Assembly (NCBI GenBank): GCA_026826555.1
Contig: JAKSZT010054396.1
Coordinates: forward strand, 22,526,053-22,590,052
Length of the DNA: 64,000 nt
Source of the DNA: Tolypeutes matacus
Taxonomy: Eukaryota; Chordata; Mammalia; Cingulata; Chlamyphoridae
Reading direction: 5' to 3'
Shown: positions 44,776 through 55,802 of the stretch, piece by piece
Layout: each line of letters opens with the position of its first letter
Position numbering within the stretch: position 1 is the stretch's first letter
The notes under the pieces: generated by a model
The model's database searches: none
The model's input: only the letters and a program-made list of their open reading frames with translations
What the model was told of the DNA's origin: nothing
Made by a program: the position numbers and the translations under genes

Positions 44776-46560
44776 CCCTAAGTATTTATGCCTTTTGATT
44801 CAGAGTGAAAGTTGAAACTGATAAAAATCTTCTAAATAAGTGTTCAAATTTCCTATTTCCATTGTTTATGTAGAAAAAAATAGAGAGTTCAAAGTTTCCT
44901 GTAGCCAACTCTTAAAGCTTTAAAAAATGATGTGTTCAATAAATCCAGAATATTTCCTTCAGATTTATATCATACCCAAAGGCTTTCTCTTAAGAGAAGC
45001 TAATAAAGGATCAGGTCATTAAAAAATATATTTGAAGCTGCTCCATGAATCTCACTGATACTCATTTGATGAAGAAAATATTCTCTTTCCTCATAGCTAT
45101 GCTTTTATCAGAGATGGGGAAAGATAACTGAACTGGCAGGCCATAGGCTCAGAGAATTCACTACCACGATAAGTAGAACCTAAGATAACTTTGAGAGGCT
45201 CTTAGGGACTTACGAGTAGTGGCAGCAACTATTCTTTCTGTGGACTCCACATGTCCTTATTCTGTTCAGATGTGAAGACAGTTTGATCAGGCTGATGTTT
45301 AACAGGTTATCTAGTGGATTATTTTCATGCATAACACACTGAGCATCTTCCCTTCTGCTCTTTTGCAAGCTGATTTTAAACAAAGATAAAGCTCAAGCCA
45401 GCAGTTGACTATAACCTCAGTCCCAATGTCACTGAGATGTTACCAGTTTGGGTAGAAAATAAGCTCACGTCTCTTTCAGTATTCAAACTGTACACCTTAC
45501 CATCTCTTGCTGTTGAGAGACTGTGTTTTTTGTTTTTTATTGTTGTTGTTTTTTACTCCCAGGAGCCCCCATTCTGGTGATAAGTCTCAGGGATAACTCT
45601 GTCCACAGTAGAAATCCTGGAATCTCTTTGTGGGAAGAAAACCAAAACTTCAGATCTCTCTATCCTGTCATCTGTTGCCAGTGCTGCTGCTCTTGTCAAA
45701 ACCTAGGCCAGTGGGTGGCTCTAGAGCAGGCATGGCTTACTTGTCACTGGAGAGTTGGGAGCTCAGAAGCAGGGGGCTGGGCCACTGCCTCCTCTATTGC
45801 TGATTTACTGTCATCACTGGTGTGTACGTATGTGTGGAGGGGAGGATAGTGATGGAGTGGTTGGGAAAGCCCAGAACTTTTGGGATACCTCTTGCCCAGG
45901 GCTCTCTCCAGACACCTGTGGCCCTTCCCCTCCACTCTCAGGACCACTCCCTGCAGCTTCACCCATCACTCCCTTGTCCTGTGGAAATGCTTCCTCTTCC
46001 ACTTTCAAGGATTGCCCCTGGGCTGGCCTCTGGGCTGACACCAGTGGTCTTCTGGGATATTGGTTGGACAGACCAATCCATGGGGAATAGGATGTGTTGC
46101 TATCAGGTCTGGGGTTGGGGTAAACTGGGCAGTGGTAGAAAATAAAAATGGATGGGTAGGGTGCAGCCAGCCCAGAGCAGACCTGGGAGTCAGGGGCTCC
46201 TGTGAGGGTTTTAAGCCAGAAAAGAATCACCTGCTCCACAATCCTCCTCCCACCTCCACTTCCAGCCATTGCAGCTTATGTCTCAGAGGTTTTGATTTTC
46301 TAGTAGAGTGTTCCTAGACAACCGAAGGCAGAAAGGTGGTGAGCGATGAGTTCACGTCCCTACCACTCCTGGCCTTCCAGAGTTTCTTCCCTGAAGTCAC
46401 TTATTCTATTTCAGAGTCTGCGAGTGAGCTGGAGACCTGGCATCTATCAACATCTTTGATGACTGTTTGAGATTCTCTTCCCATTTTAGTAACCCACCTG
46501 CTGACTCACCTGTTCTAACCCAGGACCTTCCAAGTTTCAGAAGAGGGCAGGGTGTGCTGT
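44776..46560. other. No gene recognised; GC-richer segment 45560-46560
   Basis: The left half is AT-rich. From about 45560 the composition becomes clearly more G/C-rich than its surroundings. Overlapping frames of 107-151 codons occur on both strands, but none shows a recognisable domain, a consistent splice-like layout or codon bias that I can judge. No CpG-island-like cluster is evident. Confidence 0.4.
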
Positions 46561-46564
46561 GAAA

Positions 46565-46655
46565 TGAGGTCTGGGTAGGCTCTGCTGACTGACCTTGACA
46601 CTTTTCTCACCTGTAAAATGAGAGGGTTAATTAGGATGATTTCCGGGGTACATCT
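46565..46655 (+). mobile_element. Possible MIR fragment
   Basis: The string CTTGACACTTTTCTCACCTGTAAAATGAGAGGGTTAATTAGGATGAT (quoted in parts: CTCACCTGTAAAATGAGAG, TTAATTAGGATGATTTCC) resembles the sense MIR core end. Confidence 0.5.
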
Positions 46656-47049
46656 AGATCCCACATTCAATTACCCTATTCATTTCTCTAGTATTTTCTG
46701 AATACTTGACATTCCTCTTGCAGTCCACTCTTTTCTCTGTACATTGACAGAATAGGATGGCATTTTAATTTTCTTGGCATGGACATAGTTTAGGGTATTT
46801 GTGTATCCCAGTGAATCTTAACAGTGATATAGAGTAGCACAAGTCTGATATAAAATATAATTTTAATGTGGTTCTTCCCTCTCTCTCTCTTCCTCTATCT
46901 GTATCATTCTGTTTGTATCAGTCTCAAGCATATTTGCTTGCTTGAAGCTCAAGGCGTACAGGGATACAGCACTTCTGAGATTGCTGGGGGTTTCTGAAAG
47001 TGGGTTGCAACTCTGCTCACTGGTTCAAAGGCAAGAAGAAACTTTGCTC

Positions 47050-47215
47050 TCCTCTGGAAATCTCATTTCACATTTCTTGAATCCAGCCTCTCTTTGCCAC
47101 TTATTAGCTGGTTGACTGCAGGCAAGTTACCTGATCTTATTGCCCGTCAGTTCCCTTATATGTAAAATGGGAATAATAAAGTTTCTACTTCATATGGTTG
47201 TTAGAGATATCCTTC
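47050..47215 (+). mobile_element. MIR SINE
   Basis: Sense MIR core: CCACTTATTAGCTGGTTGACTG, GGCAAGTTACCTGATC, TATATGTAAAATGGGAATAAT and TACTTCATATGGTTGTTAGAG. Confidence 0.85.
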
Positions 47216-47256
47216 TTTGGAATCACCTGAGGTACTTGTCCAAAAATTAGATTCCA

Positions 47257-47669
47257 GGGAAGCGGATGTGGCTCAAGTGATTGGGCATCCACCTACCATA
47301 TGGGAGGACCCGGGTTCCATTCCCAAGACCTCCTGGTAAAACAAAAAAAAAGGTGAGCAGGTGAGCTAGGCCCACATGGCAAACCACGCAGCAAAATGAT
47401 GATGCAACAAAAGAGAAATGCAGGGGACAATCAAGGCAAGACTCGCCAGAAACCAGGAACTGAGGTGGTGCAAGTGACAAGGTGCCTTTCTCCCACATCA
47501 GAGGTCCCTAGGATGGAATCCTGGTGAAGCCTGGAGGAGAAAAATGAGAAGAGAAGGCAAGAAACAGACACAGATCACCCAGCGAATGGACACAGACAGC
47601 AAGGGGTGGGAGGGGGGAGTATTCATGTAAACCGATCAGATATGAATAAAGCTATAATTGAAAAAAAAT
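47257..47669 (+). mobile_element. DAS-SINE, long two-headed copy
   Basis: Head 1 has TGGCTCAAGTGATTGGGC, CCATATGGGAGGACC and GGGTTCCATTCCC. Head 2 has GGTGGTGCAAGTGACAAGG and AGGATGGAATCCTGG. An A-rich tail follows. The target duplication is AAAATTAGATTCCAGGG (47243-47259) against AAAATTGATTCCAGGG (47670-47685), one base shorter. The tail is unusual: the A run is preceded by TATAATTGAAAA in place of TAAA units. Confidence 0.92.
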
Positions 47670-47685
47670 AAAATTGATTCCAGGG

Positions 47686-48490
47686 TCCCAGTTCAAACCT
47701 ACCAAATGGGCATCTCTGGACTTGGGGCCCAGAATCTCCCACCAAGTGATATTCTTGTATACTACAGCTTGAAAACACGTATATTAACTAAATGGTGCTT
47801 CCTAGCTCACACAGCACTTTAACCTGCTTCATATCATTTAAATTTTATCAGGATTCTGAGAGGTAAATGTGACTTCACTTCCTTTTTAGAGTCAGGAAAC
47901 TTCTCCTGAGGGGTTCAGTGCCCTGTCATGGTGGCACAATGGTCTCAGGACCCCATACCCTTATACTCCAACACCCAACATCCCTTTCCATTCTCCCTCA
48001 TGTTGCTGGGTCTTCTTGCAGGAAGGGATGCTAATATACAGCATGTTACAGGACTTGACTTGACTTATTTTCATTTCTTCTTTCTATTTAATGGGGGAGC
48101 TCCCCTGTTGCTGTTTGGCAGGTAGCCATCCTCTCCCTTTATAAATGTTTTTATCTGCTGCTGCTTTTATCTTATCAGACCCACAGTACATCTCTGTCTT
48201 TCTGTGCTGAAAGATAATTCCCACTTTGCTATATGTCATAAGTGTCATCTGAGTCAGTGCTTAAAATAACAAATAGATTTGTTTCCAGTGTGGAAAGAAT
48301 TCTGGCAGAGTCCTGCTTAGGTAGTGCCAGAATTCCAGCTTTGACCTTCTCCTCCCCTTCATGCCCTTTAAGGGAGCTGGCCAGGCTCCAGGGCTGCACA
48401 CTTTGAGAAATGCGGAGGACCTGTGTCCCTTCATCTTTTAAGGGGGATGATTTTGAGTGCCTGAAATGCACTGAACCAATAAAAATAAAT
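47686..48490. other. No gene; possible MIR piece near 47810-47905
   Basis: CACAGCACTTTAACCTGCTTC and TTCTGAGAGGTAAATGTGAC resemble an antisense MIR-type sequence. The rest is unrecognised. Confidence 0.4.
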
Positions 48491-49022
48491 TGGGAGAAGG
48501 AAGGGGGCAAGATGGCAGCAGAGTAAGGAGGTCCAAGAGTCAGCTCATATTTTACAGGGCAGTGAGTAATCAGCCAGAACTATCTAAATCACCTGTTTGG
48601 GGGGCCCAGGAGACCAGAAGAGCATCCTGCAGCATCCTTGGAAGAATGCAAAGAAGAGACTGCTCATCTGTAGTGAAGATTCGTGAGTAGACTATGCCAT
48701 GCCATGGAGACCAGAGCCCATTCCCTGCTGGCAGTGAAAGCCGCCTTGGGAGCTATTCCCTGGCTGGAGATGGCAGCTCTATTTCCAAAAATGGGGGAGG
48801 AAGAGATAGTGGGGTAATGATTTCAGCTACTGATTAGTAAATTTGGCTGGCTAAAGGCCAATCCTAAGAACAGCTAAAGTTTGAACCTGTCCAAGTTGGA
48901 AAAAAACAGTAGCCTCCATATTGAGTCTGCCCCCAGCATGAGAGGAAGTGGGTTAATTGAAAATCACAGTGATGGTAGGGACAGGTTTCTTTCCATACAG
49001 GTTGGATTGCAGCCCTAGTTTA

Positions 49023-49665
49023 GGCTCCAGCCTCATTTCCGGCAGGGAGGAAGCTGGGGGGACCTTGCACGAGCCTTTGTGGGAAACTGTAGTTGCTTTT
49101 GGCCCATACGGACTAGACTGTTTGGCACTCCTGTGACTCCATCCCTACTCCTGACAGGGCAGAAGGGACAGTGCTCCTTCACCCTTTCAAAGCAACAGCA
49201 GCCACTTTTGGACACATCTGTTGATCTATCCCTGCCCCTGACAGAGCAGAAAGAAGGACAATGCTCCCTTACCCTCTCCAGGCAACTGCAGTTGCTTTCA
49301 GCCTGTATGGACTAGATTTACAATGGAGGCTCCATTCCTGCCCCTGGCAGGGAAAGAGGGTGGCTAGTACTTCATCAGTCTACCTGGGCAACTGCGGTCA
49401 GTTTTGACTTGCACAGCTTAGTTTGCTGCCCACACCTGCAGCTCCATCCCTTCCCAGGCAGGGGAGGAAGGGACATGAAGCTTCATCAGTCTCTCTGGGC
49501 AATTACAGGTGGTCTTGGCCTGTGTGGCTTGGATTGCTGCACAGAGCTGTGGCTCCATCCCTACCCCTGGTAGGGGGGGAAGGTGGGAGAAGCTTCATCA
49601 GTTCTTGGGGCAATGAGGGTAGCTTCAGATTCCACAGCTTACAGTAACAACTACATCCTCAGCTC
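49023..49665 (+). repeat. Degenerate tandem monomers in L1-B 5' UTR
   Basis: The phrase CTCCATCCCTACCCCTGGCAG and its variants recur at about 49023, 49137, 49226, 49330, 49442, 49553 and 49664. Each is followed by GAAGGGACA, CTTCATCAGTCT and GGGCAACTGCAG blocks. Spacing is 89 to 114 bases, mostly 104-112. In L1 biology such arrays act as additive promoter units; that role is inferred here. Confidence 0.85.
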
Positions 49666-49881
49666 CTATTCTACAACCAGCAAGGGAGAAAGGGCAAGAA
49701 ACAGTATGAGAAAGAGCTGAAAAAATTCAGATTGGTTAAACACAAACCACCATAAAATTCCAAATTAAATTGAACCAGGTATCAAAGAGGGTTGTAGCAA
49801 AAAGCCAGTGAAATACAAAGCCCTAGACTAAAGAGAGAAAAGGAGCCCAGAATAAATACTTTTAGTAAATCAGATGCTGAG

Positions 49882-50830
49882 ATGCCAACCCATACCAAGA
49901 AACAGGAAGATATGGCCCAAAAAGGCCATAACTAAGCCTCTGATGACATAAAGGAGTTGAGGCAACTAATAATAGATGTTCAAACAAATTTCCTTAATAA
50001 ATTCAATGAGATGGCTAAAGAGATTAAGGACAACAAGAAGACACTGGGTGATTACAAAGAAGAAATTGAGGACATACATGGAAAAAATAGAAGTCTTATG
50101 GGAAAGAAAGGCACAATAAATGAAAATAAAAATACACTGGAGGCATATAATAGCAGATTTGAAGAGGCAGAAGAAAGAATCAATGAGCTTGAAGACAGGA
50201 TCTCTGAAAGTGAACATACAAAAGAACAGATAAAAAAAAAAAGAATGGAAAAAATCAAACAGGGTAGGGAACTAAATGACAGTAAGAGATGTGAAAACAT
50301 ACATGTCATGGGTGTCCCAGAAGGAGAAGAGAAGGGAAAAGGGCAGAGGGAGTATTTGAGGAAATAATGGTAGATAATTTCCCAAACCTATTGAAGGACA
50401 TAGATATCCATATCCAAGAAGCACAACATAATACCATCTGAATAAATCTGAATAGACCTAATCTGAGACACATACTAGCCAGAATGTCAAATACCAATGA
50501 TAAAGAATCCTGAGAGCAGCAAGAGAAAAGAGATTCATCACATACAAAGGATTCCCAAAAATATTGTGCTGTTTTCTTATCAGAAACCATTTAGGCAAGA
50601 AGGCACAATAAGTGGTATGGTATATGTAAGATACTGAAAGAGAGAAACTGCCAGCCAAGAATCTTATATTCGGTAAGATTGTCTTTCAAAAATGAGGGTG
50701 AGTTTAGTATATTTACAGATAAACATAAACTGAGTTTGTAACCAAGAGACCAGGATAGCAGGAAATACTAAAGGAAGTGCTACAGACTGAAGAGAAAAGA
50801 CTGGAGAGAGAGGCTTGGAAGACAGTCTAG
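49882..50830 (+). pseudogene. L1-B ORF1 (ORF1p), broken
   Basis: The start ATG at 49882 gives MPTHTKKQEDMAQ, followed soon by stops near 49932. The coiled-coil part is open from 49957 and includes INELEDRISESE. The RNA-recognition domain start GVPEGEEKGKG lies near 50310. A frameshift at about 50350 moves the rest into other frames, through DNFPNLLKDIDIHIQEAQ, and the equivalent stop is TAG at 50828-50830. Length matches the family at about 316 codons. Confidence 0.88.
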
Positions 50831-50916
50831 GAAAGAAAATTATATATCCAAAAGTAATAAAGGTGTAAAAAGAGTGGTGAAAACAAGATATGATAGATAA
50901 AGCCCAAAGATAAAAA

Positions 50917-51188
50917 ATGGGTGAAGTAAAAACTGCTTTTGCAGTACTAACACTGAATGTTAATGGATTAAACTTCCCAATCAAAAGACACAGATTGGCA
51001 CAATGTATAAGAAATATAAGCCATCTATAGGCTGTCTACAAGAGACTCAGCTTAGACCCAAGGATACAAATAGATCAAAAGTGAAAGGCTGGGAAAAGAT
51101 GTTCCATGCATGCAGTAAGAACAACAACAACAAAAACTGGAGTAGCTATACTTATATTGGATGAAATAGACTTTAAAAGCAAAGCTGT
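50917..51188 (+). pseudogene. L1-B ORF2 5' fragment
   Basis: This copy keeps an ATG start (MGEVKTAFAVLTLNVNG...). It contains the LQETQLRP context with the endonuclease catalytic Glu, after a frameshift near 51015, and it is cut at FKSKAV where L1-C starts. No RT remains attached to it. Confidence 0.85.
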
Positions 51189-52167
51189 TGAGAGACTTCT
51201 GGGATGATGGAGGATTAGAGATGCAGAGTATCACTTTTCTCCCCCAAAAATATAGCTAGAGGTCAGGCGGAGACTGTCTGGGGGGCTTCTCTGGGGCTCA
51301 TGACACCAGAGTAAAGGAGACACCACCCAGAAGAGAGAGGGGAAAGGAGTCTGAGGTGACTGAAAAATCTTGTGAATAGAGCTGCAAAAGCAGCAGCAGG
51401 TGCCCATCCCCCCATCTACAGAGCAAATAGTCTGTGGATTGCAGCGGCTGTGGACTGCATTGGCTATGGCTGAGAGGGTTTCAGGGGTTCTCTCCTCCAA
51501 GAAAGGAGAAAGGGAGGGACACGGCCTACAGTAAATTCAGATTTTGGCAAGCAAACTTGGTCTGCTGCATTGGAAGGGTCGCACACTTTCATATTGGGCA
51601 GGCCTGACATTGTTTGCCCTGAGAGCCAGCTGGGAGCTAAATATAATTTGCCTTCTTAAACACACACTGTACTGCCCTGGGCTGGTTTAAGAGGAGGCAG
51701 AGGAAGGGACAATGTGGCTGGCCAAGGGTGGAGAACAGCCTCTGAGAAAGTTTGTTGTGAGGCTTGGCCAGCCCTCGGGGTATTGCTTCTGCATGGCCCA
51801 CCCAGCTGAGGAACTACACTGAAGGCATTTCCCCCTAGAACCAGGGGTCTAGCTGTGAGGTTTGCAAAAGAGTGCCATCTTCTAGCCAGACCAGAAAAGT
51901 ACACAAAGAAGGAAAAATAAATAAATAAATAAAAGAAGCAAGCAGGTGTCTTTACTGCCACCCTCTCCAAGGCTCTTGGAAACTTGCCTATACCTCATTA
52001 GTGAGTGCTTAGCTCTAGTTTGAGCAGTTAAACAAAGACAGTCCTAAATATCTAGAACAAGTTGAACCAAGAGTCAAAGAACAGTGATAGCACACAACTA
52101 CTTAACATTAATTCCCTAGGCAAGAGAGAGAAACTGAACATCAGAGTAAACTCAGCATCATAATCAG

Positions 52168-53153
52168 ATGCCTAGACAGCAGCAAAAAATTGCAAGCCAT
52201 ACAAAGTAAAAGAAAGATATGACTCAATCAAAGGAACAAATCAAAGCTCCAGATGAGACGCAGGACTTGAAACAGCTAATCAATTAGGTTCTTACAAATT
52301 TCCTCAATCAATTCATGGAGTTGAAGTACAACATGGCTAAAGAAATAAAAGACATTAAGAAGATCTGGAGTGAGCACAAAGAAGAATGTGAAATCTGGGA
52401 TAGAAAAATAACAGAGTTTAGGGGAATGAAAGACACAATAAGTGAGATTAAAAATACAAAGAGGCACACAACAGCAGATTTGGAATCATGAAAGAAAGAG
52501 TGATTTAGAAGAAAGAACAATTGAAATAGAAGAGAGAGAACAACAGAGAGACAAAAGCATGGGGGAAAAATGAGCAGGAGTGCAGACAGTAGATTAATAA
52601 CACGAAGTACACCAATATACATGTTATGGGGGTTCCAGAAGGAGACAAGAAGGGAAAAGGGGTAGAAAGAGCATTTGAGTAAATAACAGCTGAATTTTTT
52701 TCCAATTCTCATAAAAGACATGAATATACATGTCCAGAAAGCACAGTGTTCTTCAATTAGAATAAATTCAAATAGACCTACTCCAAGACACATAATATGC
52801 AGAAAGCCAAATGCCAAAGATGAAGAGAAAATTCCAAAAGCAGCAAGAGAAAAGCAAAACATTACATACAAGGGGCATCCAATAAGAATGTGGATTTCTC
52901 TTCAGAAACCATGGAGGCAAGAAGGCAGTGGTATGATATAATTAAAGTACTGAAAAAGAAAAATTGCCAGGCAAGAATTCTTAATCTGGCAAAATTATCC
53001 CTCAAATATGATGGTGAACTTAAAATATTCACAGATAAACAGTAAAGAATTTGTAAACAAGAATTTGGCTCTGCAGGAAACCCTAAACGGAGTTCAGCAG
53101 CCAGAAAAGAAAAGAGAAGAGAGAAACTTGGAGGAGACTATAGAAGTGAAGAC
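52168..53153 (+). pseudogene. L1-C ORF1 (ORF1p), broken
   Basis: The start ATG at 52168 gives MPRQQQKIASHTK, then a stop. The coiled-coil stretch includes MELKYNMAKEIKDIKK. GVPEGDKKGKG lies near 52630 and the C-terminal domain from 52720 to 52941 carries PTPRHIICRKP. The stop is TAG at 53151-53153. Several stops and frame changes occur. The length equals that of L1-A ORF1 (986 against 985 bases). Confidence 0.88.
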
Positions 53154-53226
53154 TATCAGAAAGAGTAACCAAAAGGTAAAAAGATGGACAAAAATAAGAT
53201 ATGATATATGAAAGCCAAAGGATAAA

Positions 53227-54240
53227 ATATCTGAAGTAAGTAATGCCTTTACAGTAATAACATTGACTATTAATGGATTAAACTCCTCAATCAAAAGACA
53301 TAAGCTGACAGAATGGATAAGAAAACATGAGCCATCCATATGCTTTCTGCAGTAGACTCACCCTAGACCCAAGGATGCAAATAAAACTGAAATGGAAAGA
53401 GAGGAAAAAAGATATTTCATGCAAATAGTATCCAAAAGAGAGCAGGGGTACCTATACTGGTGTCAGAAAAAAAAAAAAAAAAAAAAAAAAAAAGACTTTA
53501 AATGCAAAAAAGTGAAAAGAGATGCAGAAGGCTGTTGTATATTAGTAAAAGGTACAATCCACCAGAAAGGAGTAACAGTCATAAATATCTATGTACCTAA
53601 CCAGGGTTTCCCCAAATCCAAAAGTCCTACTCAGGCAAAACTGAAAGAAGAAATAGATGTCTCTACAATAATAGCTGGAGACTTCAACATGCCCATTCAC
53701 ATCAATAACAGAACAACTAGACAGAAAAAAAATAAGGAAAGAGAGATCTTGAACAATATGATAAATGAGCTGGACCTGATAGACATATACAGAACATTGC
53801 ACCCCAAATCAGCAGGTTATACATTCTACTCAAGTGCTCTTGGATCTTTCTCCAGGATAGACCACATGTTGGACCACAACACAGCTCTCAATAAATTTAA
53901 GAAGATTAAAATTATACAAGCACCTTCTCTGATCATAATAGAATGAATCTAGAAATCAATAATAGGTACAAAAGGGGAAATTTTGCAAATATATGGAGGC
54001 TAAACAACACACTCTTAAACAATCAGTGGGTTGAAGAAAAATTGCAAGTGAAATTAGTAGATATCTCGAGATGAATGAAAAGGAGAACACAACATAGCAA
54101 AACTTGTGAGATAAAGTGAAGGCAGTACTGAGAGGGAAATATATAGCCATAAATGCTTATATTTAAAAAAAGAAGAAAGAACTAAAATGGAAGAACTAAC
54201 TGAACAACTGGAGAAACTAGAAAAAGAACAGCAAAGGAAG
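53227..54240 (+). pseudogene. L1-C ORF2 endonuclease region, broken
   Basis: The start codon position reads ATA (53227). The catalytic Glu in LQETH is a stop codon (LQ-stop-TH, about 53350). A run of 27 A (53467-53493) replaces the sequence between the GVxVLISD-like and DFKCKK blocks. The rest keeps INIYVPNQG, IIAGDFNMPI (with the metal-binding Asp and Asn) and YTFYSSALGSFSRIDHML. The copy ends in the linker before RT. Confidence 0.88.
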
Positions 54241-54264
54241 CATAAAGAAAGTAACGAGTGTAAT

Positions 54265-54738
54265 ACATGACTCTCATCATTGGATAGATCATCTGGGCAG
54301 AGAATAAAAAAAGAAGGAGAGAATAATATGATAAATGAATAAACCTAAGACATATACAGAACATTGCACCCCACAACAGTAGCATATAAACTCTTCTCAA
54401 GTGCTCATGTATCTTTCTCCAGGATAGACTATATGTTGTGTCACAAAGCAGATCTCAATAAATTTTAAAAGATTGAAATTATACAAAGCACTCTCTCTGA
54501 TCTTAATGGAATAAAGCTGGAAATCAACAACAGGCAGAAAAAGAGAAAATTTATAAATATATGGAGATTAGACAACACGCTCTTTAATAACCAGTGGGTC
54601 AAACATGAAATTGCAAGAGAAATTAATAAGTATCACGAGATGAATGACAATGAGAACAAAATATGTCAGAACCTATGGGATGCAGTGAAAGCAGTATTGA
54701 GAGGGAAATTTATAGCCCTCAATGCTAATGTTAAAAAA
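54265..54738 (+). mobile_element. Orphan L1 ORF2 endonuclease/linker fragment
   Basis: After about 25 unassigned bases the sequence jumps back to the middle of the endonuclease (SLDRSSGQRIKKEGE). It continues through DIYRTLHP, FSRIDYML, LSDLNGIKLEINN and [14 protein letters not shown]. It repeats a region that L1-C has already covered. It could be the displaced continuation of L1-B ORF2, but about 170 bases between FKSKAV and this start are missing. Confidence 0.8.
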
Positions 54739-55352
54739 TGAAGGGTGGACTACCAGAAAGATGGTGGCAGAGTAAGGAGCTCCTAGAATCAGCTCCTGCT
54801 ACAAGGCAGTTCATAATCACCCAGAGCTATCTAAAGCACTTGTTTGGGGGCTCCAGGAGACCAGAAGTGCATCCTCTAACATCCTTGAAAGAATGGAAGG
54901 AGGAGACTGCCTATCTGCAGAGAAGCCCATCCTCCACTGGAGGCACAAGCCGCCTTGGGAGCTATTCTGCAGCTGGAATTGGAATCTCCACTTCCCAAAA
55001 ACTAGGGAGGAAGAGACTGTTGGGTACCAACTTCAGTTACTGATTAGTAAATTTGGCAGGCTAAAGTATAATCCTAAAAACAGCTGAAGTTTGAAGTCAG
55101 AAAGAGGCTGGTAGCCGCCATTTTGATTCCACTCCCAGCATGAGGGGAAGCCAGGCTGACTGAAAATCACAGTGCTGGTAAGGACTGGCTTCTTTCCATC
55201 TAGATCAGATTGCAGCTGTAACCTAAGCCTCAGGCCCACCTCTGGCAGGGAGGAAGCTGGCGGGGAGCTGCACCAGCCTCTCAGGGAAAATACGGGCCAT
55301 GCTGTGGAGGCCAGTGATCATCCCACTTTGGCAGCACAAGCTGTCCCAGAAG

Positions 55353-55802
55353 CTAAATTTGTTTGGAAGAATAAGGGGCCCTCAATAGCCAGAAACATAT
55401 TAAAAAGGAAAAGTGAAGTTGGAGGACTCTCATTTCTGGACTTTAAGTCCTATTACCTAGCTACAGGGGTAAAAACAACATGGTACTGGCATAAAGACAG
55501 ACAAATAGACCAATGGATGGTTCAGAATCAGACCCTCACATCAATGGTCAACTGATTTTTGACTAGCCTGTCAAACCCACCCAGCTCAGGTGCTGAGAAA
55601 ACTTGATATCCATAGCAAAAGAAAGAAAAAAATTAGCCTTATACAAAAATTAACTCAAAATGGGGTCAAAAACCTAAATACAAAAGCAAGAACCATAAAG
55701 CTTCTAGAAGAAAATGTAGGAAAATATCTTCAAGACCTGGTGGTAGGTGGTGGATTCTTAAAGGAGATAAGAGGAGGCCTGAGATGGACTACTAATATTT
55801 AA
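55353..55802 (+). pseudogene. L1-D ORF2 C-terminal fragment
   Basis: It corresponds to L1-A about 5500-6070, the region between RT and the Cys-rich domain. The frame is open from within the 5' UTR to 55555, then shifts to 55590-55802. No RT or endonuclease residues are present, so no enzyme activity is possible. Confidence 0.85.

Larger units (their letters stand above)
48491..51188 (+). mobile_element. L1-B: 5' UTR, ORF1 and start of ORF2
   Basis: This LINE-1 opens with AAGATGGCAGCAGAGTAAGG (AAGATGGC at 48509-48516). It has a 5' UTR of about 1.4 kb with degenerate monomers, a complete but broken ORF1, and only the first ~90 codons of ORF2. It stops at 51188, where the 5' UTR of L1-C begins. 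Its 5' UTR is unrelated to that of L1-A and L1-C but matches L1-D. Confidence 0.9.
51189..54240 (+). mobile_element. L1-C: 5' UTR, ORF1 and ORF2 endonuclease part
   Basis: The 5' UTR (51189-52167) is of the L1-A type, with GGAAAGGGAGGGACACGGCC and ACTTGGTCTGCTGC near 51500-51570, but has only one monomer-like unit. ORF1 and the endonuclease portion follow. It stops near 54240 within the linker after KLEKEQQ, so it has a 5' end but no 3' end. That is the opposite of a normal truncated L1 insertion and points to recombination. Confidence 0.88.

Noticed and set aside
45814..46269. 151-codon minus-strand open frame in the GC-richer segment
   Set aside because: No recognisable domain and strong overlap with plus-strand frames; kept only as a conservation question.
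49023..49665. CRISPR-like regularly spaced repeats
   Set aside because: The units are contiguous and degenerate, with no distinct spacers, and lie in an L1 5' UTR of a mammal.
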